Of a stretch of 28,112 bases of DNA, positions 8,697 through 17,829 are shown piece by piece. The notes below the pieces were generated by a model that searched no databases, was not told the origin of the DNA, and saw only the letters and a program-made list of their open reading frames with translations. The translations under genes were made by a program, and so were the position numbers. Source of the DNA: an uncultured Bacilli bacterium (GTDB taxonomy: Bacteria; Bacillota_I; Bacilli_A; RF39; UBA660); the NCBI GenBank assembly GCA_934097255.1, contig CAKONT010000001.1, positions 1 to 28,112 on the forward strand, read 5' to 3'. Position 1 is the stretch's first letter; the number at the start of each line of letters is the position of its first letter.

Positions 8697-9434
8697 ATGA
8701 ATAAGAAAAAATTTACATATATAATTATTGTTTTAATTGTTGTTATTTCAATCTTCATTGGAAAGTTATTATTAAATTATAAGAGTTTAAAAACTGCATC
8801 TAGTTTTGAAAATAATATTATTCAAGATGATTGTTTAAATGAAATATTAGAGAATTCTAAAGTTATAGTAAATGAATTACAAGAAAATACTCAGATAGAA
8901 GAAACTATTTCCTCTAACCCAAAAATCAAAGATGATGAATCTGTTGCAAAAGAAGAAATAATGCAAGAAGAAAAGTCTTCTCAAAAACAAGAAATAACAC
9001 AAAATAATAGCAATAATAACAAAACTATAAATAAAAATGAAACAATAAAAAGCTCAAACACAGAGCAAGAAAAACAACAAAAGAAAACTACTAATCTAAA
9101 TGAAGAAACTAAACAATCTAATATTACAAAAGTAAAAACACAAGACCCAACCAATAAAACCTCAGATAACTATACTGAAATTGAGGTTAAAGTTGCAAAA
9201 AAAAAGGATTGTGATGGAAATAATCATAAAATAGGTGCAGGAAATACAGGATTATGGTTTGAAACAAAAGCTCAGGCAGATAACTATTACAATTCCAAAA
9301 TAGAAGAATTAGGTAAATTATGGGAAGATGATAAAATTACAAAAGAAAAATATTTAAAAGAATGTCCTTCAGGTTATGAAGTCTGGACATGTCCAGGCTG
9401 TAAAAAATGGACAATAAATTTTTATTATAGATAA
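8697..9434 (+). CDS. Membrane-anchored low-complexity protein with C-terminal CxxC
   Basis: 245 residues: N-terminal membrane anchor (about 5-25), then a long Asn/Lys/Glu/Gln/Thr-rich linker (about 60-160) that is probably extended outside the cell. The compact C-terminal domain is about 165-245, with DCDGNNHKIGAGNTGLWFET and a final CPSGYEVWTCPGCKKW. The cysteines suggest disulfides or a metal knuckle. Its place between sortase and adhesin suggests a surface role, perhaps spanning the wall. No family recognised. Confidence 0.55.
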   Translation: MNKKKFTYIIIVLIVVISIFIGKLLLNYKSLKTASSFENNIIQDDCLNEILENSKVIVNELQENTQIEETISSNPKIKDDESVAKEEIMQEEKSSQKQEITQNNSNNNKTINKNETIKSSNTEQEKQQKKTTNLNEETKQSNITKVKTQDPTNKTSDNYTEIEVKVAKKKDCDGNNHKIGAGNTGLWFETKAQADNYYNSKIEELGKLWEDDKITKEKYLKECPSGYEVWTCPGCKKWTINFYYR

Positions 9435-9448
9435 AAATAAATAATAAA

Positions 9449-9474
9449 GGGAACAAGAAAATTGTTCTCTTTTT
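9449..9474 (+). terminator. Terminator before the adhesin gene
   Basis: GGGAACAA (9449-9456) pairs with TTGTTCTC (9462-9469, one G-T pair), followed by TTTTT. Confidence 0.65.
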
Positions 9475-9494
9475 AGTTAGGAGGTATTTTATAT

Positions 9495-12400
9495 ATGCTA
9501 AGAGAAAAAAGTAAAATGCGAAAATTATTAGCAATAATGTATATTATAATAACATTATTTGGTACAGTTCAGCCTATATTTGCAGTATCAAGTGGTGGTA
9601 CTGGTAAGTGGGTATCAGGCCAATGGGATTCAAATGTTTACACGACTGATAATAAAACAAGCGTAGGAATGTTAATAAGAAGATTAGTAAACTATACAAC
9701 AGGAGAAAAAATTACAGTATTTTGTTGTGAACATGGTGTAGACAGTCCAACAGGAGAAATTCACTCAGCAACACATACAAAACCAACGGACGAGAAGATG
9801 AAACAAGCTTGTCGAGTAGCATATTTTGGATGGTATAGCAAATATGGTAACTATGTTGTCGATGGTGGAATTATAGCAGATAATAGTAGAAAAATGGATT
9901 ATGTGTTTACTCAGCAAATGATATGGGAAGAGTTAGAACAGTCTAATGCAACATTTAAAAATTCAAGTATTCAAAATGAATATATGAATTTTAAAAACGA
10001 AGTAAATTCAAAAATAGATAATATAAGAAAACAACCTAGTTTTATAAATGATACAATAATAGTAGAAGCTGGAGAATCAAAAACAATTAGCGATTCAAAT
10101 AATGTATTACAAGACTATGTGAGTTTTGATAAAACAGTAGATGGCATAAGAATTGCACATACAAAAGGTCAAAATACATTATCAATTACAGTAGATGAAA
10201 ATTGTACAAGAGAAACTTATAAAATATCAGAAAGTACAATGAAAAACTGGGGCATCATAAAAGATGAAACAGAAGATAATGATACAACTGTATATTTTGT
10301 TTTTAATTCCGGAGTACAAAATCAATTATATGCATTAGATTATAATGATCCTGTAACAATGTTATTAGATTTAAGAATTAATTTATATGGAAAATTAGAG
10401 TTAGCAAAGAAGGATAACAAGGGAAACTATATACCTAATACAACATTTAAAATTAGTCGTAATGAAGATATGACAGATCCTATTGGAACATATACAACAG
10501 GTTCAAACGGAAAAGTTGTAATTGATCAACTAAAAAAAGGAACAATATATATTCAAGAGGTTTCAGTACCTGAACACTTAATATTAGATACAACTATAAA
10601 AAATGTGGAAATACAAACTGCAAAAACTACAACTTATGAAGCTATTAATAATTGGAAACAAGGAAAAATACAGGTTGTAAAAAAAGATGCTGAAAGTAAT
10701 AAGGTAGTAAAAAAATCTGGAACTACATTTGACATTTACAATACTGATAATGTAAAAATAACAAGTATAACAACAAATGAAAATGGTATCGCTATATCAG
10801 GATTACTAGATTATGGAACTTACTATGTAAAAGAACAAAAAGCACCTGAGAAATACACTATAAAAGTTGAAGTTAGCGAAAATATTGGAGTTGTTGAAAA
10901 CGGAAAAACTTATGAAATTTCTGTTTTAAATACAAGAGTAAAAGGCAGCATATCAATTTCAAAAGAAGATATCCAAACAGGAAAACAAGCACAAGGCGAA
11001 GCAACATTAGAGGGTGCAGTATATGGTTTATATGCTAGAACTCCAATCTTAGATCCTACTGATGATAGTGTTATTTATAATACAGATGTAAAAGTTGGTG
11101 AATTAGTAACAAACGATGAGGCAAATGCAACCTTAAATAATTTATATTTAGGGGAATACTACATTAAAGAAATTAAGCCAAGTAAAGGCTATACATTAGA
11201 TACTACAAAATATAATTTTGATTTAACTTATGAAAATCAAAATGTAAAAATTATAACAAAAAATATAACAGTAAAAGAAAGAGTAATATCTCAATCTTTC
11301 CAAATTATAAAAATATCAAGTGATGAAGCAGGTGAAGCCGATTTATTACCTAGTGCTGAATTTTCTATAAAAGCACAAAAAGATATTGAAAAATATGGTT
11401 CTTGGGAAGCTGCTCCAATTGCTAAAAATGCAAATGGTAAAACTGCAGCAATATTAAAAACAGATTCAAAAGGATATGCAGTAAGTGAAAGATTACCTTT
11501 TGGCACTTATGTTGTAAGAGAAACAAAAGTACCTGAAGATAAATATAAAGTTGACGATTTCAAAGTAGTTATAACAAAAGATAGTGCAGAGCCACAAATT
11601 TGGAGAATATTTAATGATACTTCTTTTAATTCTATTTTAGAAATAGTAAAGCAAGATGCAGAAACTGGAAAAGTCGTAAAAATTGAAGGTGCAAAATTCA
11701 AAATAAAAAATTTAGACACAGGAAAATACTTTGGATATTGGAATTGGTCTCCTCTACCACACTATATTGATTCTTGGACAACAAATGAACTAGGTAGAGT
11801 AATGACAGGAGATAAATTGGAAGTTGGAAATTATCAGTTAGAAGAACAAAAAAGCCCAAAAGGTTATTTAATTAGCAAAGATCCAGTTAAATTTAGAATT
11901 ACATCTAACACTGCTTATAAAACATTAGAAGATGGAAAAACACCAGTAATTACAGTTATACAAAAAGATACATCAGTTAAAGGAAAAATAAATGTTGAAA
12001 AGAAAGGTGAAGTATTAGCAGATTATAGAGATGGAAAATTTGTATATGAAGAAAGAGGTCTTGCTAATGCAAAATATGAAATAATTGTAAGAGAAGATAT
12101 TTACGATCCTTCAAATGATGGTTCAATAATATACAAAAAAGGAACAGTAGTAGATACAATTACTACAAATGATGATGGAAAAGCAACATCAAAGGAATTG
12201 CCACTAGGTGAATATTCTGTAAGGGAAATTAAAGCTCCCTATGGATTTGTTTTAAATGATGAAATCAAAAATGTAACATTAAAATATAAAGATCAAAACA
12301 CAGCTATAGTGTTTGATAATACTTCTTTTGTTAATGAAAGACAAAAATTAGAAATAAATGTATATAAACTAGACAAAGATGATGAAAAATTACTTGAAGG

Positions 12401-13499
12401 TGCAGAATTTAGTTTATATGCTAAAGAAGATATAATCAATTATAAAGGTGAAATAATTTTAAAAGAAAATGAATTAATAGAAACTACAACAAGTGATGAA
12501 AAAGGAAAAGCAACTTTTAAAGCAGATTTACCTTTATTAGATTTCTTAATAAAAGAAACTAAAGCTCCAAAAGGGTATATTTTAAGTGATGAAGTAATAA
12601 TTGTAAATAGTGAATATCAAGGTCAAGATATAAAAATATTAAATTTAGAATATGATATGAAAAACGAGAAAGTCCAAGGTTATTTAGAAATAACTAAAGT
12701 TGATAGTAAAACTAAAGAAAAACTAGAAGGTGCAACATTTGGAATATATGATATGGCAAATAATAAAATTGCACAAATTACAACAGATGAAACAGGAAAG
12801 GCAAAATCTGAACTTATCCCTTATGGAAAGTATTATGCAAAAGAATTAGATACAGGATCAGTTTATTACATATTAAATGAAAATACTTATGAATTTGAAA
12901 TAGTTGAAAATAATGAAATTGTACCATTAACAATAGAAAACGATAGTGTAGATATTGAAGTAACAGTTGATAAAAAAGGTACAACAGAGATTAAACCTGG
13001 AGAAAAAGTTAATTATGAATTTTCAAATGTTGGTAATGCATCAAATGTATATTTAGAAAACTTTAAATGGTTTGATTATATACCTACTGATTATATAAGA
13101 ATAGAAACTATGACAACAGGAACATGGAATCAAGACTTAACTTATAATGTATATTATAAGACAAATAAATCTGATGATTATGTTTTATTTAAAGAAAATT
13201 TGAAAACAACAGAAAATTACGATTTAGACTTTACAACAATAGAATTTGCAGATGATGAATATATTGTTGAAACAATGTTTGACTTTGGTAAAGTAGATAT
13301 AGGCTTCAAAGAAAATACAGAACCTACTATGGTATGTAAATCTTTTGATACATTAAAAGAAAGTGATACATTCACAAACTATACTAAAACTGTTGGTGTA
13401 TATTTTGGTGTAACAGCTGAAGCAAATAGTAAATGGACAACAATTACACATATTCCAGAAGAAAAACACGAGCCAAAACTTCCACGAACAGGAAAATAA
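9495..13499 (+). CDS. Large surface adhesin: thioester domain, Cna-B/SpaA repeats, terminal LPRTG
   Basis: 1334 residues with TAGGAGG before the ATG. A signal peptide (about 1-30, ending PIFA) is followed by a thioester domain (about 31-190): the Cys of FCCEHG and the Gln of YVFTQQMIWE are the expected cross-linking pair for covalent host adhesion. After a linker domain come about eight Cna-B/SpaA-like beta-sandwich repeats (about 300-1140), many with the KxD (start) and E(Q/I/T)KAP-type (end) residues that can form isopeptide bonds. A C-terminal domain resembling DUF11 follows (about 1145-1320). The protein ends LPRTGK, a sortase-type motif, but has no hydrophobic segment or basic tail after it. 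It probably promotes attachment or mating-pair contact. Four CGG trinucleotides occur, all out of phase, with no frameshift. Confidence 0.88.
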   Translation: MLREKSKMRKLLAIMYIIITLFGTVQPIFAVSSGGTGKWVSGQWDSNVYTTDNKTSVGMLIRRLVNYTTGEKITVFCCEHGVDSPTGEIHSATHTKPTDEKMKQACRVAYFGWYSKYGNYVVDGGIIADNSRKMDYVFTQQMIWEELEQSNATFKNSSIQNEYMNFKNEVNSKIDNIRKQPSFINDTIIVEAGESKTISDSNNVLQDYVSFDKTVDGIRIAHTKGQNTLSITVDENCTRETYKISESTMKNWGIIKDETEDNDTTVYFVFNSGVQNQLYALDYNDPVTMLLDLRINLYGKLELAKKDNKGNYIPNTTFKISRNEDMTDPIGTYTTGSNGKVVIDQLKKGTIYIQEVSVPEHLILDTTIKNVEIQTAKTTTYEAINNWKQGKIQVVKKDAESNKVVKKSGTTFDIYNTDNVKITSITTNENGIAISGLLDYGTYYVKEQKAPEKYTIKVEVSENIGVVENGKTYEISVLNTRVKGSISISKEDIQTGKQAQGEATLEGAVYGLYARTPILDPTDDSVIYNTDVKVGELVTNDEANATLNNLYLGEYYIKEIKPSKGYTLDTTKYNFDLTYENQNVKIITKNITVKERVISQSFQIIKISSDEAGEADLLPSAEFSIKAQKDIEKYGSWEAAPIAKNANGKTAAILKTDSKGYAVSERLPFGTYVVRETKVPEDKYKVDDFKVVITKDSAEPQIWRIFNDTSFNSILEIVKQDAETGKVVKIEGAKFKIKNLDTGKYFGYWNWSPLPHYIDSWTTNELGRVMTGDKLEVGNYQLEEQKSPKGYLISKDPVKFRITSNTAYKTLEDGKTPVITVIQKDTSVKGKINVEKKGEVLADYRDGKFVYEERGLANAKYEIIVREDIYDPSNDGSIIYKKGTVVDTITTNDDGKATSKELPLGEYSVREIKAPYGFVLNDEIKNVTLKYKDQNTAIVFDNTSFVNERQKLEINVYKLDKDDEKLLEGAEFSLYAKEDIINYKGEIILKENELIETTTSDEKGKATFKADLPLLDFLIKETKAPKGYILSDEVIIVNSEYQGQDIKILNLEYDMKNEKVQGYLEITKVDSKTKEKLEGATFGIYDMANNKIAQITTDETGKAKSELIPYGKYYAKELDTGSVYYILNENTYEFEIVENNEIVPLTIENDSVDIEVTVDKKGTTEIKPGEKVNYEFSNVGNASNVYLENFKWFDYIPTDYIRIETMTTGTWNQDLTYNVYYKTNKSDDYVLFKENLKTTENYDLDFTTIEFADDEYIVETMFDFGKVDIGFKENTEPTMVCKSFDTLKESDTFTNYTKTVGVYFGVTAEANSKWTTITHIPEEKHEPKLPRTGK

Positions 13500-13565
13500 A
13501 ATATGATAATATAATTCTCTTTTATAAATTGTCCTTCAAAATTTAATTTATAGGAGGAATTTTTT

Positions 13566-13841
13566 ATGGAAATTACAGATGTTAGAATTTTTAAAGCAAG
13601 AAGGAAAGGAGTTGTTCTTGCATATGCCAATGTTATTTTAGATGGCAAATTTATTATTAGAGGTATCACATTAGTTGAAACAGAAAAAAATGGAAGGTTT
13701 ATATCAATGCCTTCGAGAAAGCTAAGAAATGGAGAAAGATCATATAGAGATGTATGTCATCCTTTAAACTCTGATGTTAGAACAGAGCTTACAGAAAAAA
13801 TCTTTGCTGCATATGATGAATTTATAGAATCAGAAGAATAA
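13566..13841 (+). CDS. spoVG: SpoVG family protein
   Basis: 91 residues, nearly the whole family length: MEITDVRIF, LAYANVILDGKFIIRGITLV, GRFISMPSRK and CHPLNSDVRTEL are SpoVG signatures. SpoVG is a small nucleic-acid-binding regulator of septation and other processes in Bacillota. Mobile elements often carry copies, so this one may act in element or host regulation. TAGGAGG precedes the ATG. It lies between the adhesin and a RusA-like gene. Confidence 0.9.
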   Translation: MEITDVRIFKARRKGVVLAYANVILDGKFIIRGITLVETEKNGRFISMPSRKLRNGERSYRDVCHPLNSDVRTELTEKIFAAYDEFIESEE

Positions 13842-13901
13842 ATACAAGTGTTTTCTTTTTAATACTGCCCTTCAAAAATATTTAAAAGAAAGGATTTGTT
13901 T

Positions 13902-14489
13902 ATGATTATAAATAATAATTTACAAAAAAACTTAGTAAATTTAAGGCAAAATATAGATTTACTAATTGAAAGTAATAGTCTTACAAATTTGCAGATAGAA
14001 AACTTTTTAAGAAATTTTGAAAAGACTAGATATAATATATTAAATGAAATAAAACTATACAACAAAAATGTAGAGTTTGAATATGAAAAAATTAAAACTA
14101 TCGATAATGAATATAAAGCAAAATTTGAAGATAACATATTAAAAATATATGTTCCAGAAGTAATGCCATCTTTTAAAAATCTTAAGACACATACACATAA
14201 AAGAGTTTTGTTAAATGTAGCAGAAATTACAAAACCATTTGCTAATCAATTTGGAAGTGAAGTTTTTATTTATATAAAGGTTTATGATAAGTTACTAGGT
14301 TGGGACATTGATAATAAATATATTAAACCTATTGCAGATGCTTTGATAATGTCAAATGTTATTCAAGATGATAATATGACAAAAATGTTTTATTGTGCTA
14401 AAGGTGAATATTCTGAAAATCCACATACTGAAATTTATGTTTTTGAGGCACAAAAAGTTAATAAATTTTTAGAAAAATACAGTTCGTAA
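13902..14489 (+). CDS. RusA-like resolvase-type protein (DUF6100-like)
   Basis: 195 residues from the ATG at 13902, with AGAAAGGA seven bases upstream; an in-frame TTG at 13896 is possible but too close. The N-terminal ~85 residues are helical and probably coiled-coil. The C-terminal part (about 85-195) contains WDIDNKYIKPIADALIMSNV then IQDDN, the arrangement of acidic residues, DN, K and DD typical of RusA Holliday-junction resolvases (DxDNxxK...DAL...DD). RusA-type enzymes cut recombination intermediates. The motif is clear; activity and the exact family name are inference. Confidence 0.6.
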   Translation: MIINNNLQKNLVNLRQNIDLLIESNSLTNLQIENFLRNFEKTRYNILNEIKLYNKNVEFEYEKIKTIDNEYKAKFEDNILKIYVPEVMPSFKNLKTHTHKRVLLNVAEITKPFANQFGSEVFIYIKVYDKLLGWDIDNKYIKPIADALIMSNVIQDDNMTKMFYCAKGEYSENPHTEIYVFEAQKVNKFLEKYSS

Positions 14490-14491
14490 AA

Positions 14492-14641
14492 GTAGGGAAT
14501 TTTTTTAAAATTAAAAGAAAAATTTTGCGACAGGTAGAGAATTTTTAAAATGTAGTAAAATCAAGTATTACAAAAGATTTATTCCCTATTTTGACGCGTG
14601 GAGGTAGGTAGGCGACTGCGATAGCTGTCGAATATCCTACC
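14492..14641. other. Structured non-coding region, candidate origin of transfer (oriT)
   Basis: The 200 bases between the RusA-like gene and the replication-relaxation-like gene hold several nested signals. GTAGGGAATTTTT (14492-14504) and GTAGAGAATTTTT (14534-14546) are near-direct repeats. TAGGGAAT (14493-14500) is inverted to ATTCCCTA (14581-14588). GGTAGGCGAC (14607-14616) and GTCG...CCTACC (14627-14641) form a GC-richer hairpin, preceded by a duplicated GGTAGG. Such structure just upstream of VirD4-associated genes fits an oriT; a structured leader RNA is the alternative. No nick site can be assigned. Confidence 0.45.
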
Positions 14642-14691
14642 AAAGTTCAATTAAGGATTTATTTTTAATTTAATTTTGGGAGGTGATTTAT

Positions 14692-15603
14692 TTGAACTAC
14701 TTTCCGAATGGTGATGAAGAAATTGCTTTGATAAAATTTATTGCAAAGTTTCAATACTTGTCAGTAAATGATGCAAAGTATTTTTTTAGCACTAAGAAAT
14801 ATTATAGAAAAAGAATTACTAGTCTTGTAGAAAAGAAATATTTGAGAAGAACTAAACTTAATCTAGTTTTAGATGAATTAGGTGTTGAATATGCTAAATT
14901 ATTTAATTTTGAGTATACCCCAATCAATAGAAATAAAAAATATTTATCAAGACTTTTATATATTAGTAATTTAGGTGCTTTTTATCATAAATGTAAATTA
15001 GTAGATTTTATACCATCTTTTAAAATGAAAGACAAAGAAATGTTTACAATAACAGCACGAAAGTTTATTGGAATATTAAATATAAATGGCATCGATTATT
15101 TAAGTTATCATATCTCATCTGATCATGATAATAAATATATAATGTCTGTAATATATGATATTCAAAAAGAACATAAATATAAAAATATCATTGTACTAAT
15201 AGATGATGTAAAACGAATCAATATACAGGATTTTGCTTTTGGCAATAATCAAGTATTAATTATAGAAGATACAGAGGAAAATAGAGAAAAACTAAAATAT
15301 CTAAATAGTGTTAATTGGTCTAAGATTATTGATGGATATTATAAAAACAAAGTTTATATTGCTGAATATAATTTTTGCGATTATACTGACTATCAAAATA
15401 AATATATATCATTTTTTTACTTTTTAGATACAGAGAAAATCAATAGAATTAAATATTTTTTAAGAGAAAACAAGAATAAAAATGCAGATATAATATGTAA
15501 TATCGAATTAAAGCAAAAAATACAAAAAGAACTTCCATCTGCTCATTTTATAGTAGTAGATTTAGAAGATTATATTGACAAAGAACGAAATGTCTATGAT
15601 TAA
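14692..15603 (+). CDS. Replication-relaxation-like winged-helix protein
   Basis: 303 residues from the TTG at 14692. GGGAGGTGA at 14678-14686 lies eight bases before it, while an in-frame GTG at 14683 lies inside that site. The N-terminus (about 5-75: ALIKFIAKFQYLSVNDAKYF, then RKRITSLVEKKYLRRTKL and LDELGVEYAKLF) is a winged-helix like that of replication-relaxation (Replic_Relax) and MarR-type accessory proteins of conjugative plasmids. The remaining ~220 residues are a mixed alpha/beta domain I do not recognise. Placement directly after the oriT-like region and overlapping VirD4 suggests a relaxosome accessory role. Confidence 0.55.
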   Translation: MNYFPNGDEEIALIKFIAKFQYLSVNDAKYFFSTKKYYRKRITSLVEKKYLRRTKLNLVLDELGVEYAKLFNFEYTPINRNKKYLSRLLYISNLGAFYHKCKLVDFIPSFKMKDKEMFTITARKFIGILNINGIDYLSYHISSDHDNKYIMSVIYDIQKEHKYKNIIVLIDDVKRINIQDFAFGNNQVLIIEDTEENREKLKYLNSVNWSKIIDGYYKNKVYIAEYNFCDYTDYQNKYISFFYFLDTEKINRIKYFLRENKNKNADIICNIELKQKIQKELPSAHFIVVDLEDYIDKERNVYD

Positions 15604-17328
15604 AAAGATATGTTTTTACATATTTTTATTTTTTTGTTTAATCTTAAATATCGTTATAGATTGCAATATAAAAAATTACTTTTTGCTATTAAATGAATGT
15701 TTTGAAAAAAGTATTGTTCTAACTGGTAATTTATATGCTCTTATTTGTGTCATATTTGCCCTTATTTCGATTTTAATAGTGTTAGACATATTACTTGTCC
15801 TTTTCAAAAAGCAAGAAGTAAATAAAGGCATAAATTTCAAATCAGAAGATGGAACACATGGAACCGCAAATTGGATGTCTGAAAAAGAAATTAATAGTAC
15901 TCTAGGAAATGACAATTCTTCTGGTATCATTTTAGGAAAATATAAAGAAAATATTGTAAAGTTAACCTTTGAAAGTTACTTTAATAAAAATATTTGCGTT
16001 TTTGGCAGCTCTGGTAGTATGAAAACAATAGGATTTTTGCTAACAAATTTATTAGAATTATCTAAATATAAAAAATCTATTATTGTGACAGATCCTAAAG
16101 GTGAAATTTATAGAAAAACTTCTAGTTATTTTAGAGATATTGGTTATGTAGTAAAAGTTTTAAATTTAAACGACATGCGACATTCAGATAGATGGAATCC
16201 CTTACAAGAAAACGAAAATATAAATGATGTTCAAACAAGTTCAAATGTTATAATTTCTAACACCCAACAACATAATAAACGGAGATGAATTTTGGCCAAG
16301 AGCTGAAGAAAATTTGCTAAAAGCCTTTGAATTTTATTTTTTAGAAACACTATCAGATAAAAATAACATTACAAATGTGTACAAACATATTGCAAATGGA
16401 GATATTGGTGAAATAGATAATTTATTTAAAAAGATGCCACCTGATAGCCCAGCTCGTATGTCCTACAACATATTTGCAAGTGGTAGTGATACAATAAAAG
16501 CAAGTGTTATTACTGGCCTTGGAACTAGATTACAAACATTTCAAAATGAGGATTTACAAAAACTAACTTCAAGCACAGATATTGATTTAACTTTACCTGG
16601 AAAAATTCCTTGTATCTATTATATTATTACTAGTGATATGAATTCTGCTTATGATTTTATTGCTTCTCTTTTTTATACATTTTTATTTATAAAATTAATA
16701 AGATATGCAGATTCAAGACCAGATGGGAAATGCGAAAACGAAGTATTTTTCTTTCTAGATGAGTTTGCTAATTTGCGGGCAAATCCCTGATTTTAACAAA
16801 AAAATATCAACTGTCAGAAGTAGAGGAATTGCTTTAATTCCTATTTTACAAAATCTAGGCCAGTTTGAAAATAGATACCCAAACGGATTATCAGATGAAA
16901 TATTAGGAAATTGTGACACAAAAATAAGTATGTCAATAACAGATACTTTAACGGCTAAATATTTCTGCGATTTAATAGGTGTATCAACGGTGGAGACCAC
17001 CTCCATAAAAAAGTCAAATTCCATAGAAGGTGATATTGGAGAGTACGGACAAAAAAGTATATCCACTCAAAAAAGAAACTTGCTTAACATTGATGAAATA
17101 TTACGAATACCATCTACTAAATTAATCGTAAATTTAAGGGGTAATAAACCATTACTTTTAGATAAAGTTATTTATACTGAACATCCATTATCTAAAAAAT
17201 TAAAAGATAATCCTGTGTCAGACTATAAACCTAATTGGACCAAAAACACACCAGATAAAGCACCAGTAAAAGAGAGAAATAAAGAAAAACCACCAAATAA
17301 ACAAAAACTTGGGTGGGATAACTTTTAA
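15590..17328 (+). CDS. virD4: VirD4-type coupling protein (T4CP), two CGG +1 shift sites
   Basis: 578 residues once the Cs at 16280 and 16776 are skipped (Gly231, Gly396). Two N-terminal membrane helices (about 5-25 and 47-70) and a cytoplasmic P-loop domain: FGSSGSMKT (Walker A-like), IIVTDPKGEIY, DRWNPLQ, FFLDEFANLGQIPDF (Walker B region), STVRSRGI, QNLGQFE, GNCDTKISM. The two shifts fall at HNKGDEFWPRAEENLL and at DEFANLGQIPDF, both nearly universal T4CP segments. The protein links the relaxosome to the T4SS and pumps DNA. The start overlaps the previous gene; ATG 15590 or 15596 is possible, with only a weak ribosome site, which suggests coupling. The P-loop has Met where Gly is canonical. 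Confidence 0.9.
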
Positions 17329-17459
17329 AATTTATTTGTAAAATCTAATATATTTTTATCAAAATAAGCATTTACAAGATTTTAATAAAAGTCTAGTTGA
17401 ACATTGTTATATTTATTTTTTTATGATATATTAGAAAAAAGCAATTAAGGAGGCAATTT

Positions 17460-17765
17460 ATGGTACTTACATTAAATTATGCAGATTTACAAAATATAAA
17501 GCAACAAATAATAACTGATAAAATAACTGATAATGATAAAATATATAATTTTATACAATGTTATAAAGATACATTAAGTTATATGTATAAAAATAATTTA
17601 AACCCAGATAAATCAAGAACTGATTATGAATATGAACTTATGAATTTTGCAAATGATATGCTTAAAAATACAGATAAATCATTTAAAGAGCTAGAAAGAG
17701 AATATAAATTCAAAACAACTAAAGATTATCTTATAAACCCAAATGATATACGATTGATATTATAA
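17460..17765 (+). CDS. Hypothetical soluble helical protein
   Basis: 101 residues, acidic and basic mixed, no membrane segment, starting NYADLQNIKQQIITDKITD and probably mainly helical. AAGGAGG precedes the ATG. It follows a 131-base AT-rich gap after VirD4 and is followed by its own terminator, so it is transcribed as a unit. Family not recognised. Confidence 0.6.
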   Translation: MVLTLNYADLQNIKQQIITDKITDNDKIYNFIQCYKDTLSYMYKNNLNPDKSRTDYEYELMNFANDMLKNTDKSFKELEREYKFKTTKDYLINPNDIRLIL

Positions 17766-17781
17766 AATAAATATAAATAAT

Positions 17782-17813
17782 AGCATTTACCTATAAACAG
17801 GTAGATGCTTTTT
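17782..17813 (+). terminator. Rho-independent terminator
   Basis: AGCATTTACCT (17782-17792) pairs with AGGTAGATGCT (17799-17809, one G-T pair) around a 6-base loop, followed by TTTTT. Confidence 0.8.
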
Positions 17814-17829
17814 AATTGGAGGTGAGATA

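Noticed and set aside
17398..17440. Promoter TTGAAC...TATGAT before the 101-residue gene
   Set aside because: The spacing of 19 bases is poor, and in sequence this AT-rich such matches occur by chance.
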